Part shown: positions 6,770 to 14,107 of the stretch, one piece after another
Position numbering within the stretch: position 1 is the stretch's first letter
Layout of the letters: every line of letters starts with the position of its first letter
From: Paracoccaceae bacterium
GTDB taxonomy: Bacteria; Pseudomonadota; Alphaproteobacteria; Rhodobacterales; Rhodobacteraceae
Direction: 5' to 3'
DNA length: 14,107 nucleotides
Assembly: GCA_002400675.1 (NCBI GenBank)
Contig: NVQY01000050.1
Coordinates: 1 to 14,107 of the forward strand
Position numbers and translations under genes: made by a program
Notes under the pieces: generated by a model
What the model saw: the letters and a program-made list of their open reading frames with translations, nothing else
Database searches by the model: none
Told to the model about the DNA's origin: nothing

Positions 6770-6972
6770 GGTCAGCGCCTTTTTGTCCGCAAGAGTTCGG
6801 TTTGGGTTCTAGGCCAGCGGGCAGGGCGGGGCAAGAGGCACAAACCGGGCAGGGGCCGCCGGGGTCTGCGCCAAAAGGCGATGTTGCCAAAATGAGTACG
6901 CTGCGCGCACGCCGGATTGTGATTGGCGCGCGCGGCGAGGTTTATACGTAATTTCAGTGGGTTAAGACGTGG
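6770..6972. other. Intergenic region upstream of gatB
   Basis: This 203-bp spacer must hold the gatB promoter unless gatB is cotranscribed with the 432-residue upstream gene. It contains the GC-rich hairpin at 6904-6934. An 18-codon plus-strand ORF from ATG 6892 overlaps that hairpin and is not supported as a gene. Confidence 0.4.
6904..6934 (-). terminator. GC-rich hairpin after the 432-aa gene
   Basis: Arms 6904-6913 and 6925-6934 form a 10-bp stem with one mismatch and an 11-nt loop. The mismatch is A-C in plus-strand RNA but G-U in minus-strand RNA, which favours a role in transcripts read from the minus strand, that is, downstream of the gene ending at 6973. No strong T-run follows (a TTTT occurs about 15 nt later), so intrinsic termination is uncertain. 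Confidence 0.3.
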
Positions 6973-8271
6973 TCAGGTCGAATGTAGTTCCGGCCCGTTT
7001 GCGGTGAATGTGACCCGCTGACCCTTGTCGATATCCTCGCGAAACTGATCGGCGATCACCTGAAATGCGTCCGCGCGACCGCGCGCGGCAAACCGGCTTA
7101 GCGATGTCACCCGCGAATTGTTGTCAAACCCTTCGCCCGCGTGGGCCCAGATCATCGGGTAAAGTTCGGTCAGGTGGTCGCGGATCAGCCATTTGGCGCA
7201 GTCGGATATCTGCATCCGGGGCAGGTCCGCTTCTGAATTCAGGCCCAGCCCGTGGCGCATTGCCACCGCGCAATAGGCGGTCAGCAGATTGACCATGGCC
7301 TGATCCGGGCGCGCCTTGAGGATGTCGCGCATCCCGTCGATGAAGAACTCTACGTCAACCATCGCGCAGGCCTGTTCGTCGGTGGCGATGGCGTCAAAAC
7401 ACACCCATGTATAGCCGCCCGCGCCCCAGATATCCTGTGTACGTGACGCCGTGCGCCGCGCTTCGAGTTCGAGTTGCTGGTAACTGCCGAACCAGCGCGG
7501 CAGCAGGTGATTGCCAAGCGCGCGCATGTGGCGTTGATTGTGCGGATCAAGGTCGATCAGGTCTTCGTAATCATCGGCAATCCGCGATTGCGGGTCGCGT
7601 TGTCCGGCCAGAAGTGCGCAGCGCGCCGCCGCCAGCAGCGGGCTGTTCAGTTCGATGCCACACAGCGGCGATAACAGGTGGTGCGCGCGGTCGAAATGCG
7701 CCGCGCAACGGGTGCGGTTGAGTTTCGGAACGACGGTTTCCCAGCTGGTACCGCGCCACGCCCAACCCACATCTATATGCGCCAGTGCAACGATCAGGGT
7801 GATCATCGGGTCGCCGTCATAGTCCCGCTGAACCGTCTCAAGTGCGGCGATGCCGTCAATCAGCGGGGCCTCTCCGGCGGTGCGCCCGTCCTGAAGCGCA
7901 TGTTCCACCCCAAGGATGACATCTGCCCGCGCGCCATAGGCCAGCAGGTCGGCAATCGGCGTGCCTCCGGGGGTGGTTGTGCGGGCCTTGTCGGCGGTGG
8001 TGATTTCCACCGCCAGTTCGTCCCAGCGGTCCTGACGGGCCAGAAACTGTCCCCGCATATGCGCCTCGCGGCAGGCCTGGTCATCGACGCTTTGGTCCAT
8101 GACAGGAATGCTCAGGTGGTCTTCGGGTTGAGAGCGCCGCGCAGGGCCAAGGGCAAAGGGGGCAGGCGGATCGGGGAGGCGTGATCGGTTGGCGGAAATC
8201 CTCAGGCGGGACTTTAGCGAAGCGATCATTGGGGTCAGCGCGGCAAGAGCAGATGGGGGCGTTTTGAGCAT
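6973..8271 (-). CDS. Conserved hypothetical protein, helical, resembling DUF4034-type proteins
   Basis: Product of 432 residues that I cannot assign to a function. No signal peptide or membrane segment is obvious. The sequence is mostly amphipathic helix with a TPR-like feel (YEDLIDLDPHNQRHMRALGN). The stretch HLLPRWFGSYQQLELEARR followed by WGAGGYTWVCFDA recalls the P-R-W-x-G-S-Y motif of DUF4034-type hypothetical proteins, from memory only. The N-terminal 60 residues (MLKTPPSALAALTPMIASLK, then Pro/Arg-rich) look less conserved. The start is uncertain: ATG 8271 has a weak upstream GGAT, and an internal Met (MDQSVDDQA, near 8100) is possible. It stands alone, 173 bp after the small membrane-protein gene and 203 bp before gatB. 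Confidence 0.82.
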   Translation of the reverse strand: MLKTPPSALAALTPMIASLKSRLRISANRSRLPDPPAPFALGPARRSQPEDHLSIPVMDQSVDDQACREAHMRGQFLARQDRWDELAVEITTADKARTTTPGGTPIADLLAYGARADVILGVEHALQDGRTAGEAPLIDGIAALETVQRDYDGDPMITLIVALAHIDVGWAWRGTSWETVVPKLNRTRCAAHFDRAHHLLSPLCGIELNSPLLAAARCALLAGQRDPQSRIADDYEDLIDLDPHNQRHMRALGNHLLPRWFGSYQQLELEARRTASRTQDIWGAGGYTWVCFDAIATDEQACAMVDVEFFIDGMRDILKARPDQAMVNLLTAYCAVAMRHGLGLNSEADLPRMQISDCAKWLIRDHLTELYPMIWAHAGEGFDNNSRVTSLSRFAARGRADAFQVIADQFREDIDKGQRVTFTANGPELHST

Positions 8272-8444
8272 GATGAATCCGTAAGCAGCAGTATCAGGTT
8301 TTCAAGTCTGATCATTGCGCTGCAATCGGGCGCAAACATGGCGCTGATGCGGTGTTTCGGGTGTCGGAATGGGATGATTAGGTGGCACTAAAGGGGCCGG
8401 GCGTGCCTTAATTCCAACATGTGCGTCGGAGTTGATTAGAAGTG
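8272..8444. other. Intergenic region between the 432-aa gene and the membrane-protein gene
   Basis: This 173-bp spacer separates two minus-strand genes. The only structure seen is a small hairpin, ATTGC at 8314-8318 and GCAAT at 8322-8326 with a 3-nt loop. No gene or clear promoter was found. Confidence 0.4.
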
Positions 8445-8876
8445 TCAGAAGATTGTGAAATGGTGTCGCTCGACGGTAATGCCATGTGACGACAGGGTTT
8501 TCTCAAAGTCTTTATGGGGTGGCACGACTTCGTAAGGCAGGCGGATACGCTTGTCACTTTTCAGGATGGCCGTGACGCGCACCGAGAAATCCAACCTTGT
8601 GTCAAACCGCATGTGGTCAATCCTGGACAGGGCAACCGACCCGCTGCGCCGCCCGCTGTGCCAGTCGAGTCGGTCGTGGTCCAGCCGCAGCCCCGCACTG
8701 GGGTCGCGCCACAGATCCCACAGGGCAGGCAGGGTCAGCACGGCCAACCCGGCCATCAGCCACCACGCAGCGTCAACCAGAATGACCGCGCCGATCAGGA
8801 CCGCATAGATCACGATCAGGATCGCCAGTGTTCCCGGTGTGCGCCCGGTGCGGGAAAACACGAACGCATCGGCCAT
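8445..8876 (-). CDS. Small membrane protein with two N-terminal helices and a beta-rich domain
   Basis: Product of 143 residues. Residues 15-35 (GTLAILIVIYAVLIGAVILV) and 37-55 (WWLMAGLAVLTLPALWDLW) are two transmembrane helices forming a hairpin. The remaining 85 residues are soluble and strand-rich (LRLDHDRLDW, GSVALSRIDHMRFDT, KRIRLPYEVVPP), with the layout of bacterial PH-like proteins that have two helices plus a sheet, such as YcxB-like families. That resemblance is structural inference, not a firm match. Its ATG overlaps the stop of the SDR gene as TAATG, so it is very probably translated by coupling and belongs to the pepN-SDR operon. The function is unknown. Confidence 0.85.
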   Translation of the reverse strand: MADAFVFSRTGRTPGTLAILIVIYAVLIGAVILVDAAWWLMAGLAVLTLPALWDLWRDPSAGLRLDHDRLDWHSGRRSGSVALSRIDHMRFDTRLDFSVRVTAILKSDKRIRLPYEVVPPHKDFEKTLSSHGITVERHHFTIF

Positions 8877-9628
8877 TACCGCCCGCCGGACACGTCTAAC
8901 GTGGTGCCGGTGATATAGCTGGCCTGATCCGACAGCAGATACAGGATGGCGTCGGCCACTTCGTCGGCGTGGCCGCTGCGCCTTAGGGGGATGCTTGGGG
9001 TGATCTGTTCCACCCGTTCCGGCGCGCCGGCCTTGGCGTGGATGTCGGTTTCAATGATGCCGGGGCGCACGGCGTTGACGCGGATGCCGTCCGGGGCCAC
9101 TTCGTCGCTTAGGCCCTTGGTAAAGGTGTCGATGGCCGCCTTGGAGGCCGCGTAATCGACAAAGGTATGCCCCGATCCCAGTCGTGCGGCGATCGACGAG
9201 GTGTTGACGATGGCCCCGCGCTGTCCTTGTTCCGGCCCCTGTTTCTGCATCCGCACAACCGCCTCTTTGGCGATCAGCATCGCACCGATCACGTTGATGT
9301 CGAACATCCGGCGCAGGCGGGCGTGGGTAAAGTCGGTGACGCTGGCCACGGTATCGACCACGCCGGCGTTGTTGACCAAAGCGTCGAGCCGTCCGAACTC
9401 TTTGTCGATCCGGGCGAAGATGTCGGCGATTGCCTCGGGGTCTGCCACGTCGCCGGGGCACAGGATCACCCGCGCGCCGGCGCTTTGTGCCTCGGCCATC
9501 ACCGCTTTGGCGCCGTCGATGTTGCTGTGATAATTCAGGGCGATGTCATAGCCCGCACGCGCCGCCTTGCGGGCGGTGGCGGCCCCAATGCCGGCGCTGG
9601 CCCCGGTGATGAGAAGTATTTTACGCAT
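8876..9628 (-). CDS. Short-chain dehydrogenase/reductase, YgfF-like
   Basis: Classical SDR of 250 residues, a cytoplasmic NAD(P)(H)-dependent oxidoreductase. Visible motifs are the cofactor glycine motif TGASAGIG (8-15), NNAG (86-89), Asn111 in FDINVIG, Ser144/145 in VNTSSIAARLG, and the catalytic YAASK with Tyr159 and Lys163, then RPGIIETDIHA (188-198). The late part (PERVEQITPSIPLRRSGHADEVADAILYLLSDQASYITG) closely follows the pattern of E. coli YgfF, a glucose-dehydrogenase-like SDR of unproven substrate. The substrate cannot be read from the sequence. ATG 9628 is preceded by AAAGGATGA, which overlaps the pepN stop 3 bp upstream, and the gene's TAA overlaps the next start. It is the middle gene of a three-gene unit. 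Confidence 0.95.
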   Translation of the reverse strand: MRKILLITGASAGIGAATARKAARAGYDIALNYHSNIDGAKAVMAEAQSAGARVILCPGDVADPEAIADIFARIDKEFGRLDALVNNAGVVDTVASVTDFTHARLRRMFDINVIGAMLIAKEAVVRMQKQGPEQGQRGAIVNTSSIAARLGSGHTFVDYAASKAAIDTFTKGLSDEVAPDGIRVNAVRPGIIETDIHAKAGAPERVEQITPSIPLRRSGHADEVADAILYLLSDQASYITGTTLDVSGGR

Positions 9629-9631
9629 GGG

Positions 9632-11632
9632 TCATCCTTTGCGAATACGGCTGATCATTTCACTGGTGTCGCGCGACAGGTTCGGCGTGGCGGCGATCCG
9701 GTCCAGCTGCGCGCCCATCAGCGCCTGACGCCCCGAATCATAGCGTCCACGCGTCTGGAAGGCGCTGCACATGCGGGCCGTTGTCTGTGGATTGACCGGG
9801 TCCAGTCGGATCAGCCAGTCGGCCAGCAGGGTATATCCGGCGCCGTCCTTGGCGTGAAAGCCCGCGTGATTGGCCACCAGCGCGCCAAACACCGCGCGGA
9901 ACCGGTTGGGGTTTTTCCAGTTGAAATCGCGGTCCTCGCTCAGGGTCCGGGCAACCTGCGCGGCCTTGTCCGGGTCGGCCAGCATCACCTGAAGGCCGAA
10001 CCATTTGTCCATCACCAGCCGGTCGCCCTGCCATTGCTCGCGGAATGCCGCCAGTTCCGTGGTCCCCTTGCCCGCGCCCAGCAGGCAGGACAGCGCCGAC
10101 AGTTGCAGCGTCATGTTATCGGCGCGCGCATATTGCGCCGCCGCCGCCGCCCCACCATCCAAACGGGATATCAGCCCCAGAACCGCGCCGCCTAAGGCGC
10201 GTTTGCCGGATTGTTCTGCGTCCGGTTGATACGGTGCCTCGATCTGCATCGCCGCGTGAAGGCGCGGAACCGTGTCTTGCGTGTGTTGCGCCAGCGCCAG
10301 TTTCATGGCCTCAGACGCGCTCCACAGCGCATCGGGGTCCGGGGTGACCCCGGCCTCGAACAGGGCCGCCGCCAGTTCCGCCTGACCGGGCAGGGACAGC
10401 ATCAGCGCGCGGTAGGCTGGGTCCAGCGTATCATCGCGCAGCACCGCGAGGATGCCGTCGAGATAGGCAGTGTCAGGCGCGCTGCCCTTGGTCGCCATCT
10501 CCATCAATGTGTCACGCGCCAATGTGCGCGCGGATTCCCAGCGGTTGAACGGGTCGCTGTCATGCGCCAGCAGAAACGCCGGATCTGCGCCGTCATGTTC
10601 AAGGATCACCGGCGCGCTGAACCCGCGCAGAATGGACGCCACGGGTCTGGCCGCCAACCCGTCAAAGTGGAAACTCTGGCTGGCTTGGCTCATCTCCAGC
10701 ATCTGCGTTTCCAGCACCTCGTCGCCATTGTCGCCCAACAGGCCGACCCTGATCGGGATCACCAAAGGTTCCGGCGCGGGGCTGGCCGCGCTGGGCGGGG
10801 TGGATTGGCTGAAATTCAGGGTGAAACGCCCATCGTTCCAGTCTTCGGTAACTTTCAGACGCGGGGTGCCGGCCTGTGAATACCAGCGTTTGAACTGGCT
10901 TAGATCGCGGCTCGTGATGTCCTCAAACACCGCCAGCCAATCCTCGATGGTGCAGGCCTGTCCGTCATGGCGGGCAAAATACAGGTCAAGCGCCTTGGCA
11001 TAATCTGCGTCCCCCACCAGCCGTTTCAGCATGGCGATCACCTCGGCGCCCTTTTCATAGATGGTGGCGGTGTAAAAGTTGTTGATCTCCTGAAAGCTGG
11101 CGGGGCGCACGGGATGGGCCAGCGGCCCGTTGTCCTCGGCGAACTGGCGGCCACGCAGGTCAATCACATCGCCGATCCGTTTGACCGGGGCTGATCGCAT
11201 GTCAGAGGTGAACTGACTGTCGCGAAACACCGTCAGCCCCTCTTTCAGGCACAGTTGGAACCAGTCGCGGCAGGTGATGCGGTTGCCGGTCCAGTTGTGG
11301 AAATATTCATGCGCGATGATCGCCTCGATGCGTTCAAAGTTCATGTCGGTCGAAGTTTCCGGGCTGGCCAGAACGGCAGAGGAATTGAACACGTTCAGCC
11401 CCTTGTTTTCCATCGCCCCCATGTTGAAATCATCCACCGCGACGATGTTGAACACGTCCAGATCATATTCGCGCCCATAGACCTGTTCGTCCCACAGCAT
11501 CGACTTTTTCAACGCCTGCATGCCAAAGGCACATTTGCCCTCATCCCCCGGACGCACCCACAGGTTCAGCGCCACATCACGCCCCGAACAGGTGGTGAAC
11601 CGGTCGGAATGCGCCACCAGATCGCCCGCCAC
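9632..11632 (-). CDS. pepN: PepN C-terminal part: catalytic and helical domains, open frame after the amber codon
   Basis: This 666-codon open part could start only at GTG 11632, inside the conserved ALVAGDL block and with no ribosome binding site, so independent translation is doubtful. It holds the exopeptidase motif GAMEN (whole-protein numbering 254-258), the zinc site HEYFH-x18-E (His290, His294, Glu313, catalytic Glu291) and the transition-state Tyr in NNFYTATIYEKGAEVIAML. The C-terminal Ig-like and all-helical domains follow to the end. It lacks the first 182 residues, which include substrate-contact residues and the N-terminal beta saddle, so the fragment alone should not be a normal enzyme. 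Confidence 0.75.
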   Translation of the reverse strand: MAGDLVAHSDRFTTCSGRDVALNLWVRPGDEGKCAFGMQALKKSMLWDEQVYGREYDLDVFNIVAVDDFNMGAMENKGLNVFNSSAVLASPETSTDMNFERIEAIIAHEYFHNWTGNRITCRDWFQLCLKEGLTVFRDSQFTSDMRSAPVKRIGDVIDLRGRQFAEDNGPLAHPVRPASFQEINNFYTATIYEKGAEVIAMLKRLVGDADYAKALDLYFARHDGQACTIEDWLAVFEDITSRDLSQFKRWYSQAGTPRLKVTEDWNDGRFTLNFSQSTPPSAASPAPEPLVIPIRVGLLGDNGDEVLETQMLEMSQASQSFHFDGLAARPVASILRGFSAPVILEHDGADPAFLLAHDSDPFNRWESARTLARDTLMEMATKGSAPDTAYLDGILAVLRDDTLDPAYRALMLSLPGQAELAAALFEAGVTPDPDALWSASEAMKLALAQHTQDTVPRLHAAMQIEAPYQPDAEQSGKRALGGAVLGLISRLDGGAAAAAQYARADNMTLQLSALSCLLGAGKGTTELAAFREQWQGDRLVMDKWFGLQVMLADPDKAAQVARTLSEDRDFNWKNPNRFRAVFGALVANHAGFHAKDGAGYTLLADWLIRLDPVNPQTTARMCSAFQTRGRYDSGRQALMGAQLDRIAATPNLSRDTSEMISRIRKG

Positions 11633-11659
11633 CAGCGCAAACAGATAGGCCGGTTTGGG

Positions 11660-11662
11660 CTA
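11660..11662 (-). other. In-frame amber (TAG) codon in pepN
   Basis: Reading the minus strand, the codons run AAC GAC CCG TAG CCC AAA CCG, that is N-D-P-stop-P-K-P. The following base is C, and no stem-loop or known readthrough signal is evident directly after it. Confidence 0.95.
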
Positions 11663-12178
11663 CGGGTCGTTCCATTGGGCAAAACCGTCGCCATTGTCAT
11701 CCGGGTTGCCGTTGGACAACAGAACCGGATGCGGGCCGTTCACCCGCACGCTGAAAACGCTCATCACGTCGGGGCGGTCGGGGTAATAGGTGATCTTGCG
11801 AAACCCTTCGGCCTCGCATTGGGTGCAGTACATGCCGTTGGACATATAAAGCCCCTCAAGCGCGGTGTTGGCGGCAGGGGCGATTTCCACCACCGATTCC
11901 CAGATGAATGGCGCGTCGGGCACGGCGCAGGTCAGGCCTTGGTCGGTCTGGGTGGGGGTGACAGGGGTGCCGTTGATTTGGGCACTGATCAGCGTCAGGT
12001 TTTCGCCGTGCAGGAAAAAGGTGTGATCCGTCGCCTCGGGGTTGGGACGAAAGGCGATGCGGCTGGTCACGCGGGTCTTGTGCGGATCAAGGTCAAAGGT
12101 CAGCTGCACAGTATCGACAATATAGCCAAACGGCGTGTAATCCTTGAGATAGATCGTTTCGGGCGTGGCATTTGTCAT
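11660..12178 (-). CDS. pepN: PepN N-terminal part: beta-saddle domain ending at the amber codon
   Basis: The 172-residue product would begin MTNATPETIYLKDYTPFGYI, matching the normal PepN start, and end at WNDP. It forms most of the N-terminal beta domain and contains YCTQCEAEGFRKITYYPDRPD, with Gln120 and Glu122 corresponding to the E. coli residues that bind the peptide N-terminus. It has no zinc site. The frame is open back to 12274, but the extra residues do not resemble PepN. ATG 12178 has only a weak upstream GAGACG. Confidence 0.7.
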   Translation of the reverse strand: MTNATPETIYLKDYTPFGYIVDTVQLTFDLDPHKTRVTSRIAFRPNPEATDHTFFLHGENLTLISAQINGTPVTPTQTDQGLTCAVPDAPFIWESVVEIAPAANTALEGLYMSNGMYCTQCEAEGFRKITYYPDRPDVMSVFSVRVNGPHPVLLSNGNPDDNGDGFAQWNDP

Positions 12179-12387
12179 CGCTGGCGTCTCGCTGGTTGAT
12201 TGTTTCGTCAGAGCGTAGAGTGCATTTTCCATAGGCGAAACCGGTTTTCGCGCACCTTGGCGGGAATTTTGCACACGGGCCTGTAACGCGGTGGATTTGT
12301 GTCCGCGCGTGGTTGCCTGAGGCGGGGAAACGATTTACCAGACGTCTTTGTATACAATGGAACACCAAGCGCGTGGAGAAGACGGCA
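12179..12387. other. Divergent promoter region between pepN and glcB
   Basis: This 209-bp region drives pepN leftward and glcB rightward. It contains the perfect 10-bp palindrome AAACCGGTTT (12238-12247), nested in imperfect GCGAAA/TTTCGC arms (12235-12251). Closer to glcB are two adjoining palindromes, AGACGTCT (12340-12347) and TTGTATACAA (12348-12357). Confidence 0.55.
12348..12357 (+). promoter_or_regulatory. Palindrome TTGTATACAA, candidate GntR/FadR-family operator before glcB
   Basis: A perfect 10-bp palindrome ends 30 bp before the glcB ATG. TTGT-N2-ACAA is the general form of operators for the FadR branch of GntR regulators; GlcC, a member of that branch, controls glcB in E. coli. 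TACAAT at 12353-12358 could also serve as a -10 element, so a bound repressor would block the promoter. No regulator gene is in the window. Confidence 0.45.
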
Positions 12388-14107
12388 ATGACTGGGGCAA
12401 TGACAGACAGGCAGGACAGAAGCGGGCTGAAGGTTGCCAATGTGATGGTAGATTTCATCGAAGGCGACGCGCTGCCGGGAACCGGGGTGACACCGGACAG
12501 GTTCTGGGACGGGCTGGCGGCGATGATCACCGAACTTGAGCCGGTTAACCGCCAATTGTTGCAGCGGCGCGAGGACTTGCAGGGTCAGATCGACGCCTGG
12601 CATGTGGCACGGCGGGGGCAACCGCACGATCACGAGGCTTATAAGGCGTTTCTGGGCGAGATCGGCTATCTGCTGCCCGAGGGCGGGAAATTTGCCATCG
12701 ACACGCAGAATGTTGACCCCGAAATCGCGCTGGTGCCGGGGCCGCAACTGGTGGTGCCGATCACCAACGCGCGCTATGCGCTGAACGCCGCCAATGCCCG
12801 CTGGGGCAGTCTTTATGATGCGTTTTACGGCACCGATGTGATGGGACCGCTGGTCAAAGGGCCTTATGACAAGGGGCGCGGCGCCCGGGTCGTGGCCCGC
12901 GCGCGGGTGTTCCTAGACGAAGCATTTGCCATAAAGGGCACCAGCCACGCCGACGCGCGGCGCTATCATGTGCGCGACGGGGCGTTGCTGGTCGATGGTT
13001 TGCCGTTGGAGGCCCCGGAAAAGTTTGTCGGCCATCTGGGCAATCCAAAGGCACCGGATGCGGTATTGCTGGTCAACCACGGGCTGCATGTCGAACTGGT
13101 GTTTGACCGCGCCCATTTCATTGGCAGCCACGATCAGGCCGGTCTGGCCGATGTGCGGCTGGAATCGGCGATGTCGGCGATCATGGATTGCGAGGATTCC
13201 GTCGCCTGCGTCGATGCCGAGGATAAGGTAGGCGCATACCGAAACTGGCTCGGCCTGATGCGCGGGGATTTATCAGCGGATGTGACCAAGGGCGGCAATA
13301 AAATAACCCGCCGTCTGGCCGATGACCGTGCCTTTACCGCGCCGGACGGTGGGCAGATCACGGTCAAGGGCCGCGCCCTGATGTGGGTGCGCAATGTCGG
13401 CCACCTGATGACCAACCCGGCCATCACGGACGCCGACGGCAATGAAATTCCCGAAGGTCTGATGGATGCAATGATCACCGTGCTGATCGCCAAGCATGAC
13501 TTGGCCCGCGAGGGCGGCAACTCGGACCACGGGTCGGTTTATGTGGTCAAACCCAAGATGCACGGGCCGGACGAGGTGGCCTTTGCCGTGCGCACATTCG
13601 ACATGGTCGAGGATATTGTGAACCTGCCGCGCAACACCGTGAAAATCGGCATTATGGACGAAGAACGCCGCACTTCGGTCAACCTGCTGGAATGCATCCG
13701 CGCCGCCAAATCGCGGGTGGCCTTCATCAACACCGGCTTTCTTGATCGTACCGGCGACGAAATCCACACCTCGATGGAGGCCGGACCGTTTTCACGCAAG
13801 GAATTCATCAAACGCAAGGGCTGGATCATCGCCTATGAGAACCAGAACGTCGATATCGGTCTGGAATGTGGGTTGTCCGGCAAGGCGCAGATCGGCAAGG
13901 GCATGTGGGCGATGCCGGACCTGATGGCGGCGATGCTGGAGCAAAAGATCGACCACCCCAAATCCGGGGCCAACTGCGCGTGGGTGCCAAGCCCCACGGC
14001 GGCGACCCTGCACGCGCTGCATTACCACAAGGTCGATGTGTTTGCGGTTCAGGAGCGGTTGATGGCGGGCGGACGACGCGCCTATGTGGATTCGGTGCTG
14101 GAAATCC
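12388..14107 (+). CDS. glcB: Malate synthase G (runs off right edge)
   Basis: Malate synthase G condenses glyoxylate with acetyl-CoA to malate, completing the glyoxylate bypass needed for growth on acetate, glycolate or fatty acids. 573 residues are present of about 720 expected. Family sequences include the start [49 protein letters not shown] with Arg335, [13 protein letters not shown] with Glu425, and [20 protein letters not shown] with Asp453. Arg, Glu and Asp at these places bind glyoxylate and Mg2+ in the E. coli enzyme. [17 protein letters not shown] follows near the edge. The catalytic base (Asp631 in E. coli) lies beyond the window. ATG 12388 has GGAG 9 nt upstream; an in-frame ATG at 12400 is the alternative. 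Confidence 0.97.
   Translation, partial: MTGAMTDRQDRSGLKVANVMVDFIEGDALPGTGVTPDRFWDGLAAMITELEPVNRQLLQRREDLQGQIDAWHVARRGQPHDHEAYKAFLGEIGYLLPEGGKFAIDTQNVDPEIALVPGPQLVVPITNARYALNAANARWGSLYDAFYGTDVMGPLVKGPYDKGRGARVVARARVFLDEAFAIKGTSHADARRYHVRDGALLVDGLPLEAPEKFVGHLGNPKAPDAVLLVNHGLHVELVFDRAHFIGSHDQAGLADVRLESAMSAIMDCEDSVACVDAEDKVGAYRNWLGLMRGDLSADVTKGGNKITRRLADDRAFTAPDGGQITVKGRALMWVRNVGHLMTNPAITDADGNEIPEGLMDAMITVLIAKHDLAREGGNSDHGSVYVVKPKMHGPDEVAFAVRTFDMVEDIVNLPRNTVKIGIMDEERRTSVNLLECIRAAKSRVAFINTGFLDRTGDEIHTSMEAGPFSRKEFIKRKGWIIAYENQNVDIGLECGLSGKAQIGKGMWAMPDLMAAMLEQKIDHPKSGANCAWVPSPTAATLHALHYHKVDVFAVQERLMAGGRRAYVDSVLEI

Larger units (their letters stand above)
9632..12178 (-). pseudogene. pepN: Aminopeptidase N (M1 family), interrupted by one in-frame amber codon
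   Basis: The whole frame from ATG 12178 to TGA 9632 spans 849 codons, the expected length for proteobacterial PepN (about 850-870 residues), a cytosolic zinc aminopeptidase with broad N-terminal specificity. Codon 173 is TAG. The frame before and after is the same, and the protein context is the conserved W-x-D-P-x-P-K-P-x-Y-L-F-A-L-V-A-G-D-L block, in which the x after DP is usually an aromatic residue. A one-base change would restore it (TGG to TAG is one such change). No other frameshift or stop is seen, so the lesion is recent, or it is a sequencing error, or it is read through. The two open parts are listed separately. The downstream SDR starts 3 bp after the stop. Confidence 0.85.

Noticed and set aside
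6892..6951. 18-codon plus-strand ORF upstream of gatB
   Set aside because: Very short, overlaps a GC-rich hairpin, no ribosome binding site or partner gene.
9167..10195. 342-codon plus-strand open frame opposite the SDR and pepN
   Set aside because: Antisense to two well-supported genes and without recognisable features.
11255..12199. 314-codon plus-strand open frame opposite the pepN N-terminus
   Set aside because: A shadow frame; the pepN reading is supported by many conserved motifs.
12235..12251. GCGAAA/TTTCGC palindrome as a copy of a dispersed alphaproteobacterial repeat
   Set aside because: Only one copy in the window, and the match to repeats I remember is loose; kept only as a note in the intergenic entry.

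Overview
The window looks like the chromosome of an alphaproteobacterium, most likely a Rhodobacterales (Roseobacter-type) organism. The evidence is the gene set (CobS/CobT cobaltochelatase beside a J-domain protein and a BolA protein, malate synthase G, PepN), the protein style, and an overall GC that looks near 60%. No rRNA, tRNA, CRISPR array, insertion sequence or transposase was found.

Layout, left to right. Positions 1-1299 (minus strand) hold the start of a cobT-like gene, a possible 45-residue ORF in a low-GC gap, and complete cobS. Positions 1549-3402 (plus strand) hold a 617-residue RTX protein: seven tandem modules of about 50-58 residues, twelve calcium-binding nonapeptides and a serralysin-type C-terminal domain, so probably a type I secretion substrate. 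Positions 3410-4036 (minus) encode a J-domain protein and 4132-4389 (plus) a BolA protein. The RTX gene sits between dnaJ-like and cobS, genes that I recall being adjacent in related genomes, so it looks like a lineage-specific insertion. Positions 4409-4978 (minus) encode a DUF4177 protein with a Val/Pro-rich tail, and 5258-6769 (minus) encode GatB.

Positions 6973-8271 (minus) encode a 432-residue protein of unknown function. Positions 8445-12178 (minus) form a tight cluster read pepN, then a YgfF-like SDR, then a small two-helix membrane protein, with gaps of 3 bp and a TAATG overlap. pepN is interrupted by a single in-frame amber codon at 11660-11662, while the reading frame before and after it is intact and carries all the usual motifs. 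Divergently, malate synthase G (glcB) starts at 12388 and runs off the right edge. A perfect palindrome of the kind bound by GntR/FadR-family regulators lies 30 bp before its start.

Functionally most of the window is housekeeping: cobalt insertion for B12, a chaperone partner, iron-sulfur homeostasis, Gln-tRNA/Asn-tRNA amidation, peptide breakdown and the glyoxylate bypass. The accessory, more interesting parts are the RTX protein with its G tracts and homogenised repeats, the broken pepN, and the unusual cobS-cobT gap. I see no convincing multi-gene novel defence or metabolic system.
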